Under the pieces are notes generated by a model. That model was given only the letters and a program-made list of their open reading frames with translations, did not search any database and had not been told where the DNA came from. From Nocardia sp. CDC159 (GTDB lineage: Bacteria > Actinomycetota > Actinomycetes > Mycobacteriales > Mycobacteriaceae), in contig NZ_JAMRXH010000019.1 in assembly GCF_023740735.1 (NCBI RefSeq), forward strand, positions 1 to 64,000: DNA of 64,000 nucleotides, given 5' to 3'. Within the stretch, counting starts at the first letter, position 1. Each line of letters opens with the position of its first letter. Below are positions 15,315-25,041 of this stretch, in pieces. The position numbers were made by a program, and so were the translations under genes.

Positions 15315-18300
15315 ATGCCAGGTGGTCGGATCGATATCCTCGTCCACCCCGATACCCGCGAGTTCGTGGGCAAGCTGCGCAGCGGTCTCGCTCCAGCGGT
15401 CGGTGTCGCCGGGGCGATCGGCGGCGCGCTCGGATTGGCGATCGGCGGCGCCGCGGCGTTCGGCCAAGTCATCAAGATCGGCAACGAGTTCACGACCAGC
15501 CTGAACACGATGAAGGCCGTGGCCGGGGCGACCGCCGACCAGATGGCGCAGGTATCGGCCAAAGCCCGGCAGTTGGGCCAGGATGTCTCCCTGCCCGGCA
15601 CCTCCGCCAACGACGCGGCGAGCGCGATGCTCGAGTTGGCGAAGGGCGGGTTCTCGGTTCAACAGGCAATGGATGCCGCCCGAGGGTCGCTGCAGCTCGC
15701 CGCCGCCGCGCAGGTCGACGCCGCCGAGGCCGCGCGCATCCAGTCCTCGGCGCTGCAGGCATTCGGCCTGCAGGCCGCCGACGCGGGCCGCGTCGCGGAC
15801 GTCCTCGCCAACACGGCGAACGCGTCCTCGGCGGAGATCACTGACGTCGCGTACGCGCTGCAAAGCGGCGCGACAGTGGCCCATCAGTTCGGACTGACCA
15901 TCGAGGACACCGCGGCGGCGATCGGTCTTTTCGCCAACTCGGGCATCAAAGGCTCCGACGCTGGAACCCTGCTCAAGACCGCATTGCTCGCGCTGACTGA
16001 TCAGGGCAAACCCGCGCAGGCCGCGATACGCGAGCTTGGTCTGCGGGTATACGACGCCCAAGGCAGATTCGTTGGCCTGCACAAGTTGTTCGGGCAGTTG
16101 GCGGACGCGTCGCACCGGATGACCGACGAGCAGTACCAGGCCGCGACCGCCACCCTGTTCGGCTCCGACGCCATGCGGTTGGCGAGCATCGCCGCCGAGA
16201 AGGGCGCCGCCGGATTCGACGCGATGCACGCGGCGATGAGCAAACAGGGCTCCGCCGCGGCCGTCGCCGCCGCGCGGATGCAGGGCTTGCCCGGCGCGAT
16301 GCAGCAGGCGAAAAACGCTGCCGAGGGCTTGGCGCTCGGCATTTACGACCTGGTCAAGGGGCCGCTGGAAGCGTTCACCAAGAAGACCGCCGACGTCATC
16401 ACCGACGCGACGCCCGGCATCGTCGGCGGATTGCACGCGGGCGCGGACGCTGCGGTCGCGCTCGGGCGCGAAATCGCACCGCTGGCGAAATGGTTGGCCG
16501 ATCTCCCGCCACCAATCCTTGCCGCCACTGCCGCCCTGATCGCATTCCGCGCCACCGGCATTGGTACCGCGCTGTCTAGCGCTGTGGGCACCAGCACCGG
16601 AGCGCTACGCGGCTTCAACGAGCAGATGGCGGTGCAACGCAGCCTCGCCGCCGCCAGCGGCCACAGCATCGGCGCATTCGGTGCCGCGGTCGCCACCCTC
16701 GAAACGAAGGTGCCTGTCCTGTCCAGGATGGGAGAGGCGTACCGCGCCACCGCCGAGTCGGCGTCGGTGTTCGCGCGCACCCAAGGCACGGTCGCCGCGG
16801 CCACCACCGGGCTACGTTCGGCCGCTGGCGGATTGGTCGGTCTGCTGGGCGGGCCGTGGGGCCTGGCGATCGCGGGCGCGACCGCGCTGGTCGCCGCGCA
16901 CATCGAAGCATCGTCCAAGGCGCGCGCCATGCAGAGCACCCTGGCCGAGGCGACGGTGGCCGGTGCGAAAGCTCAAGCGGAGTTCGGCAAGGCGGTAGGA
17001 GCGGCCAACGGCGCCCTCAACCAGCAGTCCCTCGCTGCCGCCAACGCCGCGGTGAAGGCGAGCTTGGCCGAGATCGTCGAAGGCGCTGCGCAGGGCCAGT
17101 CCGCGATCGGCAGGCTGCAAAAGCAGCTGCAGGAGTGGCGGGTCCTCGCCGACCGCCCGATGAAGGACCCGATCGGCCTCGGGCTGGGCGAGGACACCGA
17201 CGTCTACACCAAGCGGCAGCGCCAGATCGACGCCTACAACGCGTTGCGGAACGTGCTGGGGCAGTTGAAGATCGACATGAACGATCTCGGCGCGGTGGTC
17301 GCCAAGGGTGGCCCGCAGTACGACTCGCTGATCAGCAAGCTTCGGGCCAGCGGCGACGCGGGCGCGTACGCGGCGGACAAGCTGCAGGCCACCCACGAGC
17401 AGCTTGCGCAGGCACAACGCACCGCCGCCAACACGACCCGCGGCTATTACGACTTGGCAGCCGCGGTCAAGATCCTCGCCGACCAGTCCGCCTCTGCGGC
17501 CGACCGAGTAAACGCGATGAAGACGGCGCTGGACGTGTTGTCCGGCAAGCCCGTTCAGGCGCAGGAAGCGCTCGCGCAATACAACGAGCAGGTCCGCAAC
17601 ACTGCGGCAGCCACTCAGCAGGCGTGGGATCGCACCAAGGGGTGGGGCGATGCGCTGATCGGGCAGAGCGGCCAGGTCAACACCGCCACCGAGAACGGTA
17701 AGCGGCTCTACGACCAGCTCCAAGGCATCATCGACAAGACCGTGGGGGTTGCCGCGGCCGGTGGTGACGTGGCCCCGGTCCTGGCCCGCAACGGGCAACT
17801 GTTCGAACAACTCGCTGCTCAGGCCGGGCTATCGCGCGACCAGGTGGAGAGGATGGCCGCGCAGCTGGGTTATCTGCCGAAGAACATCGAGATCTTGGCG
17901 CAGCTCAAGGGCGCGGACGGTGTCGAGCAGCAGCTGATCGTGATTCAGGGTCTTCTGCAAGCCAACGCAGCCGGTGTCGACATCCCGGTGAACGCGGACA
18001 CCGAAGCCGCGATCGCGAAGCTGAAAGAGGCAGGTGTCAAGGTCGAGGAGGTCAACGGCAAAAAGGGCGTTGTTCATGTATCGGCCGATGATGCCGAGGC
18101 TAGGCGAAAGCTCGATGAGCTGATCGCCAAACAATTGCCGGTCAAGAAGCAGAAGGTCGTTGTCGAATACGAGACCCGCGGCGAAGCGCTGGCCCGCGCT
18201 GGTGTCCCCCAGGACTTCGTCGGCCCCGTCCAGGTGCAACCGAGGGCCGAGGGCGGTGTGTCCGGCCCGCTCCCGAGCCAGGCCACCATCCAGGCCCCGC

Positions 18301-19880
18301 AGCCACGGCTGTATCAGTGGGCGGAGCCGGAAACCGGCGGCGAAGCTTTCATTCCGCTCGCGCCTTCGAAGCGGTCCCGGTCGGTGGATATCTTGGCCAC
18401 CGTCGCAGGACATTTCGGCTTCGGGCTGACCCAGATGGCTGAGGGCGGCATCGCGGTCACGCGGGCGATGAACTTCCTGCGCGGCCAGTCGGGCAAGGCG
18501 TATCAGTATGGGGGAGTTGGCAATCCAAGCTGGGACTGTTCCGGGTTCATCTCAGCCGCCTACGCTCTGCTGAAGGGCCTGAGCCCGTTCACTCGCTGGT
18601 TCACCACCGAGTCGAACTTCGGGGCGCTCGGCTTCCGTCGCGGCCTCGACCCGACCGGGCGAGGACTGTCGATCGGCGTCTACAACGGCGGCGGCGGCCA
18701 GTACTCGCACATGGCCGGAACCCTCGCGGGCACGCCTCTGGAATCGGGATCCAACGGTGTGCGGGTGGGTACGGGAGCGGCTGGCGCCGCAGACGGCCAG
18801 TTCCCGAACAAGTACCACCTGCCCGGCAGTGCATTCAACCCACCTGACTCCGGCGCCGGATCCGGACGGGTAACGCTGACCGTTCGCGGCAGCGGCACCG
18901 GCCAGACCGGGACATGGGACGCCTCCGATGATCTCGAGTTGGAGTCGGCCCGCATCAGCCTGAACAAGGCTAAGCAGAGGCGCGATGAGGATCTTGCCGA
19001 TCCGAAGAAGTCTCCGGACGACAAGCGGCAAGCCGAAATCGACGTGCAGCGTGCCGAACTTCGCGTGAAGGAGTTGGAGGAGAAGAAGGATCGCGCCGCG
19101 ACCACGGGCGGCCCTGTACCCGAGGCACCTCCGCTGGCGGGGAATCTCACCGACGACGAAATCCGGCTGCAGGAACTGCATTTGGCGATCAAGCGCGCCA
19201 AGGATGAACGCAACGAGGTCTACAACGATCCCGAGGCGAGCGAGGATGACCGGCTCGCGGCGGATCTGGCCCTTCAGAGAGCCATGAACGCCCTCGCCGA
19301 GGAGCAGAAAAAGCAGCGCGAGGATGAAAATGCAGTCAGCGGGGGAAGCGGCAGCTCCAGCAGTCCCGTGGAGTTGCTCGGCGACGCGGTGAAAGAAGCC
19401 GTCGTCGGACAGGTGAGAGACGTCCTGACGGTGATCGGCCTCGGTGGCGACATCCAAGGCGTCACCGGCGCGGCGATCGGCATCGCCGCCGACCAATTCA
19501 AGAAGCAGCAGCGCAAGCCCGCCCCGGGGCCTTTCTCCCCCGACGAGTTGGCCAAGCAAGGCCCGGTCACTCCCGGTACCCCGAACTGGCTCGAGGAGAT
19601 GATGAAAACCCTGCGCATCCCCGCCGTGATCCGTGACGAAGGCGGCCCGCTGCCGACTGGCACCGCCGCGATCAACACCTCCGGCGAGACCGAATGGGTA
19701 TTCACGGGCGCGCAGATGCGGGCTGCGGCTGCTGGCCGGGCGGCGATGAAGCAGACCATCGACGCCTCGGTGCGTATAGAGAACCTTCACACCGGCATGA
19801 GTGCGGGTGAGTTCCAGCGCGAATGGAAGATGCTGCAGATCGGCCAGCGTGACCGGGCGCGGGCGTGGGTGGGCCGATGA
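15315..19880 (+). CDS. tape measure protein with NlpC/P60 domain, 1521 aa
   Basis: ATG at 15315 follows GGGAGGTGA. The first 850 residues are an Ala-rich helical tape measure with a TP901-like core (GNEFTTSLNTMKAVAGATAD) and hydrophobic segments near 400 and 500. Residues about 1055-1180 form an NlpC/P60 peptidase: the nucleophile is Cys1075 in WDCSGF and His1132 is in QYSHMAG, with normal spacing. A charged coiled coil follows. Such domains are thought to cut peptidoglycan during DNA injection. It fixes tail length, about 0.2 micrometre by the usual rule of thumb. Confidence 0.92.
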   Translation: MPGGRIDILVHPDTREFVGKLRSGLAPAVGVAGAIGGALGLAIGGAAAFGQVIKIGNEFTTSLNTMKAVAGATADQMAQVSAKARQLGQDVSLPGTSANDAASAMLELAKGGFSVQQAMDAARGSLQLAAAAQVDAAEAARIQSSALQAFGLQAADAGRVADVLANTANASSAEITDVAYALQSGATVAHQFGLTIEDTAAAIGLFANSGIKGSDAGTLLKTALLALTDQGKPAQAAIRELGLRVYDAQGRFVGLHKLFGQLADASHRMTDEQYQAATATLFGSDAMRLASIAAEKGAAGFDAMHAAMSKQGSAAAVAAARMQGLPGAMQQAKNAAEGLALGIYDLVKGPLEAFTKKTADVITDATPGIVGGLHAGADAAVALGREIAPLAKWLADLPPPILAATAALIAFRATGIGTALSSAVGTSTGALRGFNEQMAVQRSLAAASGHSIGAFGAAVATLETKVPVLSRMGEAYRATAESASVFARTQGTVAAATTGLRSAAGGLVGLLGGPWGLAIAGATALVAAHIEASSKARAMQSTLAEATVAGAKAQAEFGKAVGAANGALNQQSLAAANAAVKASLAEIVEGAAQGQSAIGRLQKQLQEWRVLADRPMKDPIGLGLGEDTDVYTKRQRQIDAYNALRNVLGQLKIDMNDLGAVVAKGGPQYDSLISKLRASGDAGAYAADKLQATHEQLAQAQRTAANTTRGYYDLAAAVKILADQSASAADRVNAMKTALDVLSGKPVQAQEALAQYNEQVRNTAAATQQAWDRTKGWGDALIGQSGQVNTATENGKRLYDQLQGIIDKTVGVAAAGGDVAPVLARNGQLFEQLAAQAGLSRDQVERMAAQLGYLPKNIEILAQLKGADGVEQQLIVIQGLLQANAAGVDIPVNADTEAAIAKLKEAGVKVEEVNGKKGVVHVSADDAEARRKLDELIAKQLPVKKQKVVVEYETRGEALARAGVPQDFVGPVQVQPRAEGGVSGPLPSQATIQAPQPRLYQWAEPETGGEAFIPLAPSKRSRSVDILATVAGHFGFGLTQMAEGGIAVTRAMNFLRGQSGKAYQYGGVGNPSWDCSGFISAAYALLKGLSPFTRWFTTESNFGALGFRRGLDPTGRGLSIGVYNGGGGQYSHMAGTLAGTPLESGSNGVRVGTGAAGAADGQFPNKYHLPGSAFNPPDSGAGSGRVTLTVRGSGTGQTGTWDASDDLELESARISLNKAKQRRDEDLADPKKSPDDKRQAEIDVQRAELRVKELEEKKDRAATTGGPVPEAPPLAGNLTDDEIRLQELHLAIKRAKDERNEVYNDPEASEDDRLAADLALQRAMNALAEEQKKQREDENAVSGGSGSSSSPVELLGDAVKEAVVGQVRDVLTVIGLGGDIQGVTGAAIGIAADQFKKQQRKPAPGPFSPDELAKQGPVTPGTPNWLEEMMKTLRIPAVIRDEGGPLPTGTAAINTSGETEWVFTGAQMRAAAAGRAAMKQTIDASVRIENLHTGMSAGEFQREWKMLQIGQRDRARAWVGR

Positions 19881-20815
19881 TCGACCCGCCGAAGGGCGTG
19901 CTGGTCGAGCTCGAGGGTTGCGATGGGGAATGGTGGCCGCTGTCGGGTGAAGGGCAGTGGGACCGCGGCGCGTGCCTCGCCGACGAAGATGAGGGCACCG
20001 ACTTCGACGGCATGTATGACGCCCCGTTCACCGCCATCTACAACAGCACAGCGTTTCAGATCGGGGCTGAGTTCGGTGGAATCCGCGAGGAGAAATACGA
20101 CTTCATCCTTGCAGTTCACCTTCTCGGCACCAAGCAAATGCCCTGGCGCTACGTGGATTCCGCATTCCGCAAAAGCCTCTCGCCGAAGCGGGACGCGCGC
20201 CTGTGGGTGACGACCGATGATTCGCGGCGGCATCTGCCGGTGCGGTTGGGTGCGAAACCGAAGATCAAGGCCGTCAACGATCCCGACGCCGAGCAGTACG
20301 GGCTCCTGCTGTTGCCGCTGGTGGGTGCCTATCCACGGTGGATCGAAGAACCGGCCAAGTCGACGTTCGTCACCCAGACCGACACCACCGGCGGCGGAAC
20401 CGAAACCGGGTACGTCACCGTCTCGAACCCGCTGCCGGAGGACTACGAGATTTGGCTGCAATGGCGCATCCAAGCCTCCAACGCGGGCATGGTCGTGACC
20501 CTCCCTGACTTCTCCTGGGGCAATGACGAATTCGAGCGCGCCAGTCTGGACGCCGCCCGCAAGATCCAGCTCGCCCCACTGCTGGCCGGTGAGCACCTAC
20601 TCATCGACACCGACAAGATGGCACTCAACGGCCAGTTCAACTCGTCGCTGGATACCGAGTTCTACCAGCGCATGGGCGGGATCCGCTTCGTGTACCACCT
20701 GCCCGGCAACACGCCGCCCACCCAAGTGCCCATCACCGTCACCAAGGCGCCGATCGGCACCGGCATTCAAGTGGTGTGCCCGCGGCCTTGGCCTCGGCCT
20801 TGGGGGTTGGAATGA
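19877..20815 (+). CDS. distal tail / minor tail protein, 312 aa
   Basis: ATG at 19877 overlaps the tape measure stop. The first gene after the tape measure normally encodes the distal tail (Dit) protein. The sequence fits: an N-terminal beta domain (PPKGVLVELEGCDGEWWPLS), a conserved WRYVDSAFRKSLSPKRDARL segment, and a C-terminal galectin-like half (VTVSNPLPEDYEIWLQWRIQ). It should form the hexameric hub at the tail tip. Confidence 0.8.
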   Translation: MIDPPKGVLVELEGCDGEWWPLSGEGQWDRGACLADEDEGTDFDGMYDAPFTAIYNSTAFQIGAEFGGIREEKYDFILAVHLLGTKQMPWRYVDSAFRKSLSPKRDARLWVTTDDSRRHLPVRLGAKPKIKAVNDPDAEQYGLLLLPLVGAYPRWIEEPAKSTFVTQTDTTGGGTETGYVTVSNPLPEDYEIWLQWRIQASNAGMVVTLPDFSWGNDEFERASLDAARKIQLAPLLAGEHLLIDTDKMALNGQFNSSLDTEFYQRMGGIRFVYHLPGNTPPTQVPITVTKAPIGTGIQVVCPRPWPRPWGLE

Positions 20816-22461
20816 CCACTGTCGCGACCATCGACTTCGAGCAGGTCTTCGGCGAGATCGCCGAACGTCTCCGCAAGGATCATGAGCGGCGCATCCGGCC
20901 GCCGCTCATGCGGATCTGGGACGGCGATTGGAACCTGGTCGGCGAAGTCCACAACGAGATCAGCGCGAAGTTCACGCTGCCGGAGAACGAAACCGGTGTC
21001 GGCACAATCGAACTGCCGTCGAGCTATTACATTTCACGCTGGCTCACCGACCACGACGGCCGCTCCACTGCCAACGTGTTCATCACCGTCGACAAGGACG
21101 GCGCCCGCTGGTCGGGGATGCTCGACGACCTCGAGGCATTCAAGGACACCGACGGCCGACGCATCGTCCGCGCCACGTTCAAGAGCGACTACGAGCACCT
21201 CAAGCACATCATCGCCTACTCGAATCCCTTCTTACCGCCGGAGATCCAGTTCCCGCGGCTGTGGATCCTGTTCGGTCCGGCGAAGTGGGCGCTCAAACTC
21301 ACGCTGCTGGTCAACATCCTGCGGCTCGAGGCGAACCTGTGGACGCTGCCCGACGATCCGCTGGACCCGTCGCAGTGGTTCAACCTCGACCAGTCCACCT
21401 GGTCGCAAGTCGTGGCACCGCTGGCGATCGAGAACGACACATCCCAGTTCGCGATCGTGCATTCCCGCTTCAAATACATGCACGACGTGTCGAAGCGGAT
21501 CGTCGCGGACGCGCAACTGACGTGGGAGCCGCGGCGCTGGCTCACCGGCGATGATCCGCCGTGGCCTGGCGCGAACCTGCGCCACGGCACCCTTGTGTGG
21601 GACCTGGTCGACAACTCTGGGTGGGACAGCGAAACCAGCTTCGGCGGCGACCTGTTCAGCGGGCTGATTCGGGCGTTCACCTCCATCGGGTCCGACGGGA
21701 TGACACAGGAGATCGACGTCATCGACGACCCTACGTTCCCGCCGGAGTACTCCACCCCCGGCTACAAGGGCACCAACCCGCGCGCGCCCGGCATCATCCT
21801 GCGCGACGGGGACCGAACCGGGGTGCAGTCCAACAGCTTTCACTGGAAACCCGCCACCGACACCGAGTTCGTCACCGGCGGCCACTCCATGCCCGGCGTC
21901 AACGAGCTGATCTCCGCGACGATCAACATGATCGGCGACCTGATCGCCGCGGCGCTGTTCGTTCCGCCGATCGGCGGCATGCTGGACGCACTCGCAAAAC
22001 CCCTGTACACAGACGTGTTCCTAGCGTTCATGAAGTGGCAGGACATCGGGCGGGCGCAACGCCTCGGCTGGAGCCACTACCAAGAGACCTGGTGCGAAGG
22101 CGCCGACAGGGCGTACACCCTATCGGCCCTGATAGCCCTCCGCACCGGCATGTGGCGAACCCGTGAGCAGACGACCCACACGGTCACCGTGGCCGACGGG
22201 GTGGAGAACCTGCGAATCGGGCAGCGCGGCAAGGGCAACGCGTTCCTCGGCACCCGCATCGGCACCACGGTCCAGAACTGGGGGCCGCCGGGGAAGGTGT
22301 ACGTCGACCGCATCACCGAACTCACCCTGTCGTGGGACCGCAAGACGACACCGCACTGGGACATCACAATCGGCCACCGCGAACCCGAGGACCCGGTGAT
22401 GAAGGCTCTGGAGATGCTGCAGGACGTCATGTCGATCGCCCGCGATCTGGGCGTGCTGTAG
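20812..22461 (+). CDS. Gp37-like minor tail (tail-hub) protein, 549 aa
   Basis: ATG at 20812 overlaps the preceding stop. The N-terminus (RIWDGDWNLVGEVHNEISAK, near residue 33) and the hub-like body (ARWSGMLDDLEAFKDTDGRR; VQSNSFHWKPATDTEF) match the ReqiPepy6 Gp37-like family of actinophage minor tail proteins, which replace the Tal/gp27-type baseplate hub. Length is typical. The WDxDWNL motif is also found in the small protein at 2881. Confidence 0.85.
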   Translation: MTTVATIDFEQVFGEIAERLRKDHERRIRPPLMRIWDGDWNLVGEVHNEISAKFTLPENETGVGTIELPSSYYISRWLTDHDGRSTANVFITVDKDGARWSGMLDDLEAFKDTDGRRIVRATFKSDYEHLKHIIAYSNPFLPPEIQFPRLWILFGPAKWALKLTLLVNILRLEANLWTLPDDPLDPSQWFNLDQSTWSQVVAPLAIENDTSQFAIVHSRFKYMHDVSKRIVADAQLTWEPRRWLTGDDPPWPGANLRHGTLVWDLVDNSGWDSETSFGGDLFSGLIRAFTSIGSDGMTQEIDVIDDPTFPPEYSTPGYKGTNPRAPGIILRDGDRTGVQSNSFHWKPATDTEFVTGGHSMPGVNELISATINMIGDLIAAALFVPPIGGMLDALAKPLYTDVFLAFMKWQDIGRAQRLGWSHYQETWCEGADRAYTLSALIALRTGMWRTREQTTHTVTVADGVENLRIGQRGKGNAFLGTRIGTTVQNWGPPGKVYVDRITELTLSWDRKTTPHWDITIGHREPEDPVMKALEMLQDVMSIARDLGVL

Positions 22462-22469
22462 GAGGGCGA

Positions 22470-23045
22470 GTGGGGAAGATCTGGCGCATCGAAGACGTCG
22501 ACCCCGACAACCCGGAAGAGAGGTTTCTTCCAGCGCTGCAGTTCATCCCCATCGGGTTCGGCTCCGACGCGGGGGGCAGGCAGCGAATGGTGTTCCCCGA
22601 ACCCATCGCGCGGGCGATATCGAAGCACCTCACTGAAGCGGGTTGCCCGCCGATGGATCCCGCGCTGGCGACCAAGAAGGTCCGGCGTCCCTTCCGCGGC
22701 GAGCAGCATCCGCTGAACGGGATGGGGGACTGGGTGTCGATCGACGAGCCTGACCCGGAGCCGGTGGTGATCCAGGACCCGGCATCGATGACGGTGGCCG
22801 AGCGGGAAGCAGTAGTCGAGCGGATGCGGTACATGGGGTACCGGATCAACGAGCCCGAACCGGGGAAGCCGGTCGCGAAGGTGGTCGATGCGATCGACGA
22901 GCCGCCGCGGTTCGACCCGAGCGTACACAGCGTCACCGAGGTGAACGCCTATCTGCGTGGCCTCGACGATGACGTGGAACGGCAGCGAGTGGTGTACGCC
23001 GAACGAAACGGCAAGGCGCGCAACGGGATTCTGAGACGGCATTAG
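22470..23045 (+). CDS. minor tail-associated protein, 191 aa
   Basis: GTG at 22470 follows GGAGGG with short spacing. The product starts with VGKIWRIEDVDPDNPEERFL and is otherwise soluble, charged and Pro-rich, with a C-terminal helical segment (VTEVNAYLRGLDDDVERQR). Proteins of this type follow the Gp37-like gene in several actinophages, but their function is not established. Confidence 0.65.
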   Translation: MGKIWRIEDVDPDNPEERFLPALQFIPIGFGSDAGGRQRMVFPEPIARAISKHLTEAGCPPMDPALATKKVRRPFRGEQHPLNGMGDWVSIDEPDPEPVVIQDPASMTVAEREAVVERMRYMGYRINEPEPGKPVAKVVDAIDEPPRFDPSVHSVTEVNAYLRGLDDDVERQRVVYAERNGKARNGILRRH

Positions 23046-23047
23046 GG

Positions 23048-24439
23048 GTGAGCATGAACCGTTACTGGCCCATGGAACGCGGGTTCGTGCTCACCAGCCC
23101 ATTCGGCCCTCGTGAGGGTGGATTCCATTGGGGTGCGGACTTCGGCCGCGAAGGCGGAAGCGGTGGACTGCCTGTGTACGCGATGCAAGGCGGCACCGTC
23201 CACTATGCGGGGCGAGCAACAGGATTCGGGCTGTGGGTCACGATCGACCACCCAACCGAGGACGGCGGCGGGTACACCGTCTACGGCCACGTCGTCCCGG
23301 AAGTCGTCTCCGGGCAGCGGGTTGAGGCCGGGCAGCGCATCGCGCGCATCAATCCGGACCGCGCCACCAATGGGGACGTGGCCCCGCACCTGCACGTCGA
23401 GGTACACCGCTACACGTGGGTGCCAGCTCCGAGCCCGGATCGGCTCGACCCGCTGCCATGGCTGAAGGGTGCCGCGTACCCGGAAGGAGGTCAAACCGTG
23501 GACTCCCTGTTTGCGGACGTTTCGTATTTTCAAGTGCCAGTAGATGATTCGTATCCGTACCGGATCTTCTCGTTCCGGTCGAACGATGGAACATTCCGGG
23601 ATCCGCACTTCGCCCATAACTACACCTGGGCGGCCAGGCAAGCCGACGCGGGCAAGCTCGCCTGCTTCATCGTCTACTTCTATTGGCGACCGAACTGGGC
23701 GGAAACCGTTGTCACCCATAAGGACATGGTCGAAGCGGCGGGCGGGCCGCACCCGCGGATGATCACGATGATCGACGTCGAGTCCGGCGGCAACCCCGGC
23801 GGCGACCAATCCGACGGCATCAACCGCGCCTACTGGGCGGCGGCCGAATGGCTCGGCGACAAGCGGCGCGTCATCGGCTACGCCAACACCCCAGACTTCA
23901 ACAACATGTGGCGAACCCGCCCGGACGGCTTGCGCATCATCGGCGCCGGGTATGGCCGCAACCCGCGCCTTCCCGGGCAGATCGCGCACCAGTACACCGA
24001 CGGGAACGGATGCGGCGGCGGGCTTCCCGAGGGCTGTCCGCCCTTCGGTAACTGCGACATGAACGTAGCCAACGGGCTCTCGCCCGAGGAGTTCGCCGCG
24101 GCCTGCGGCATAGGAGGAGACGACATGGCATTTCTCGACGAAACCATCACCAACTGGGCGGGCCACACGGTCACTGTCCGCGACGTACTGAAGTACGTCG
24201 ACCAGTACAACGGGCTGATTCTGGACCAGCTCGTCGGCCCGGGTGCCCGCGAGCGGGGTGGCGATCCGACTCGATGGGAGATTTTGGGCAATCGGACGGT
24301 CGTCGAAGCCTTGGCCATCATCGGTGAAACCCTCGGCATCGAAGGGTTTGGGACGGCTGAGGGGAAGAGGAACGCCACCGTCGCCACTCCGATGGCCGGT
24401 GCTCAAGCTGATGCCCGGATGCCCGAAGGTGGCAAATGA
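23048..24439 (+). CDS. three-module endolysin: M23 peptidase + GH25-like muramidase + C-terminal domain, 463 aa
   Basis: Residues 1-145 are an M23 peptidase with zinc ligands His27 and Asp31 (HWGAD), His81 in YGH, and the HLH motif (114-116). Residues about 151-340 are a GH25-like muramidase with the acidic pair Asp243-Glu245 in ITMIDVESGG. Residues 360-463 form a small helical C-terminal domain. GTG 23048 or ATG 23054 may be the start. Internal in-frame starts with strong ribosome sites lie exactly at both module boundaries (GTG 23498 after AAGGAGG; ATG 24125 after AGGAGG). It is the lysis enzyme, followed directly by holin genes. Confidence 0.88.
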   Translation: MSMNRYWPMERGFVLTSPFGPREGGFHWGADFGREGGSGGLPVYAMQGGTVHYAGRATGFGLWVTIDHPTEDGGGYTVYGHVVPEVVSGQRVEAGQRIARINPDRATNGDVAPHLHVEVHRYTWVPAPSPDRLDPLPWLKGAAYPEGGQTVDSLFADVSYFQVPVDDSYPYRIFSFRSNDGTFRDPHFAHNYTWAARQADAGKLACFIVYFYWRPNWAETVVTHKDMVEAAGGPHPRMITMIDVESGGNPGGDQSDGINRAYWAAAEWLGDKRRVIGYANTPDFNNMWRTRPDGLRIIGAGYGRNPRLPGQIAHQYTDGNGCGGGLPEGCPPFGNCDMNVANGLSPEEFAAACGIGGDDMAFLDETITNWAGHTVTVRDVLKYVDQYNGLILDQLVGPGARERGGDPTRWEILGNRTVVEALAIIGETLGIEGFGTAEGKRNATVATPMAGAQADARMPEGGK

Positions 24440-24702
24440 TGGGATCGCTCAACCCATTTGACTACGAGCCCGCCCAGATCGCGAAGGCTCTGGTCGCTGC
24501 GCTCACCGCTGTCGTCGGACTGCTGGGACTGCTCGCGTCCACCTTCAGTGACGGCCCCCTCGACGTGGCCGGGCAGTGGGCCGCCGCCGCGGCGCTGTTT
24601 CTGACGCCGATCCTGGTGTTCCTGAAGCGAGCGCAGCCGTGGATGGAGATGTTGCATCAGTCGTTGCCAGGGCGGACGCCGGACGGAACCGCTGGCGAAT
24701 AA
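24436..24702 (+). CDS. holin, 88 aa
   Basis: The ATG at 24436 (or the second ATG at 24439) overlaps the endolysin stop. Two hydrophobic segments are visible at about residues 17-37 (KALVAALTAVVGLLGLLAST) and 46-65 (AGQWAAAAALFLTPILVFLK), with a charged soluble tail. The size, topology and position fit a class II-type holin. Its stop is directly followed by the next gene. Confidence 0.8.
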   Translation: MMGSLNPFDYEPAQIAKALVAALTAVVGLLGLLASTFSDGPLDVAGQWAAAAALFLTPILVFLKRAQPWMEMLHQSLPGRTPDGTAGE

Positions 24703-25041
24703 ATGGTCGGGGATCTCGGCAACCTACCGTGGGACACCATCGCCCCCTGGGGGATCGCGGTGTCGCTGGCGTGGGCGCTGGTGCGGATGGTGCTGTCGGG
24801 CAGATTCATTCCGCGAGACCAAGTCGAGATGCTGATGGCGGACCTGCGCAAGAGCAACGAGTTTCTCCAATCCGCCCGCACCGCCGATGCCGCGACGATG
24901 GCTGGGCTGGTCAAGCAGAACGAGAAGCTATCCATGCAGGGCGAACTATCGCTGGCGCTGCTGCGTGCCCTGCAAAAGCCCGGCATGGCGGGCATCACGC
25001 ACCCGGAGAGCCCTGACAATGTGGCGTCGACGCAGGAATAG
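24703..25041 (+). CDS. second holin-like or lysis accessory membrane protein, 112 aa
   Basis: ATG at 24703 begins right after the holin stop. One hydrophobic segment at about residues 15-32 (PWGIAVSLAWALVRMVLSG) precedes a cytoplasmic coiled coil (RDQVEMLMADLRKSNEFLQS). Two-gene holin sets with one two-pass and one single-pass protein are common in actinophages. An antiholin function is possible. It overlaps the next gene by 23 bases. Confidence 0.7.
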   Translation: MVGDLGNLPWDTIAPWGIAVSLAWALVRMVLSGRFIPRDQVEMLMADLRKSNEFLQSARTADAATMAGLVKQNEKLSMQGELSLALLRALQKPGMAGITHPESPDNVASTQE

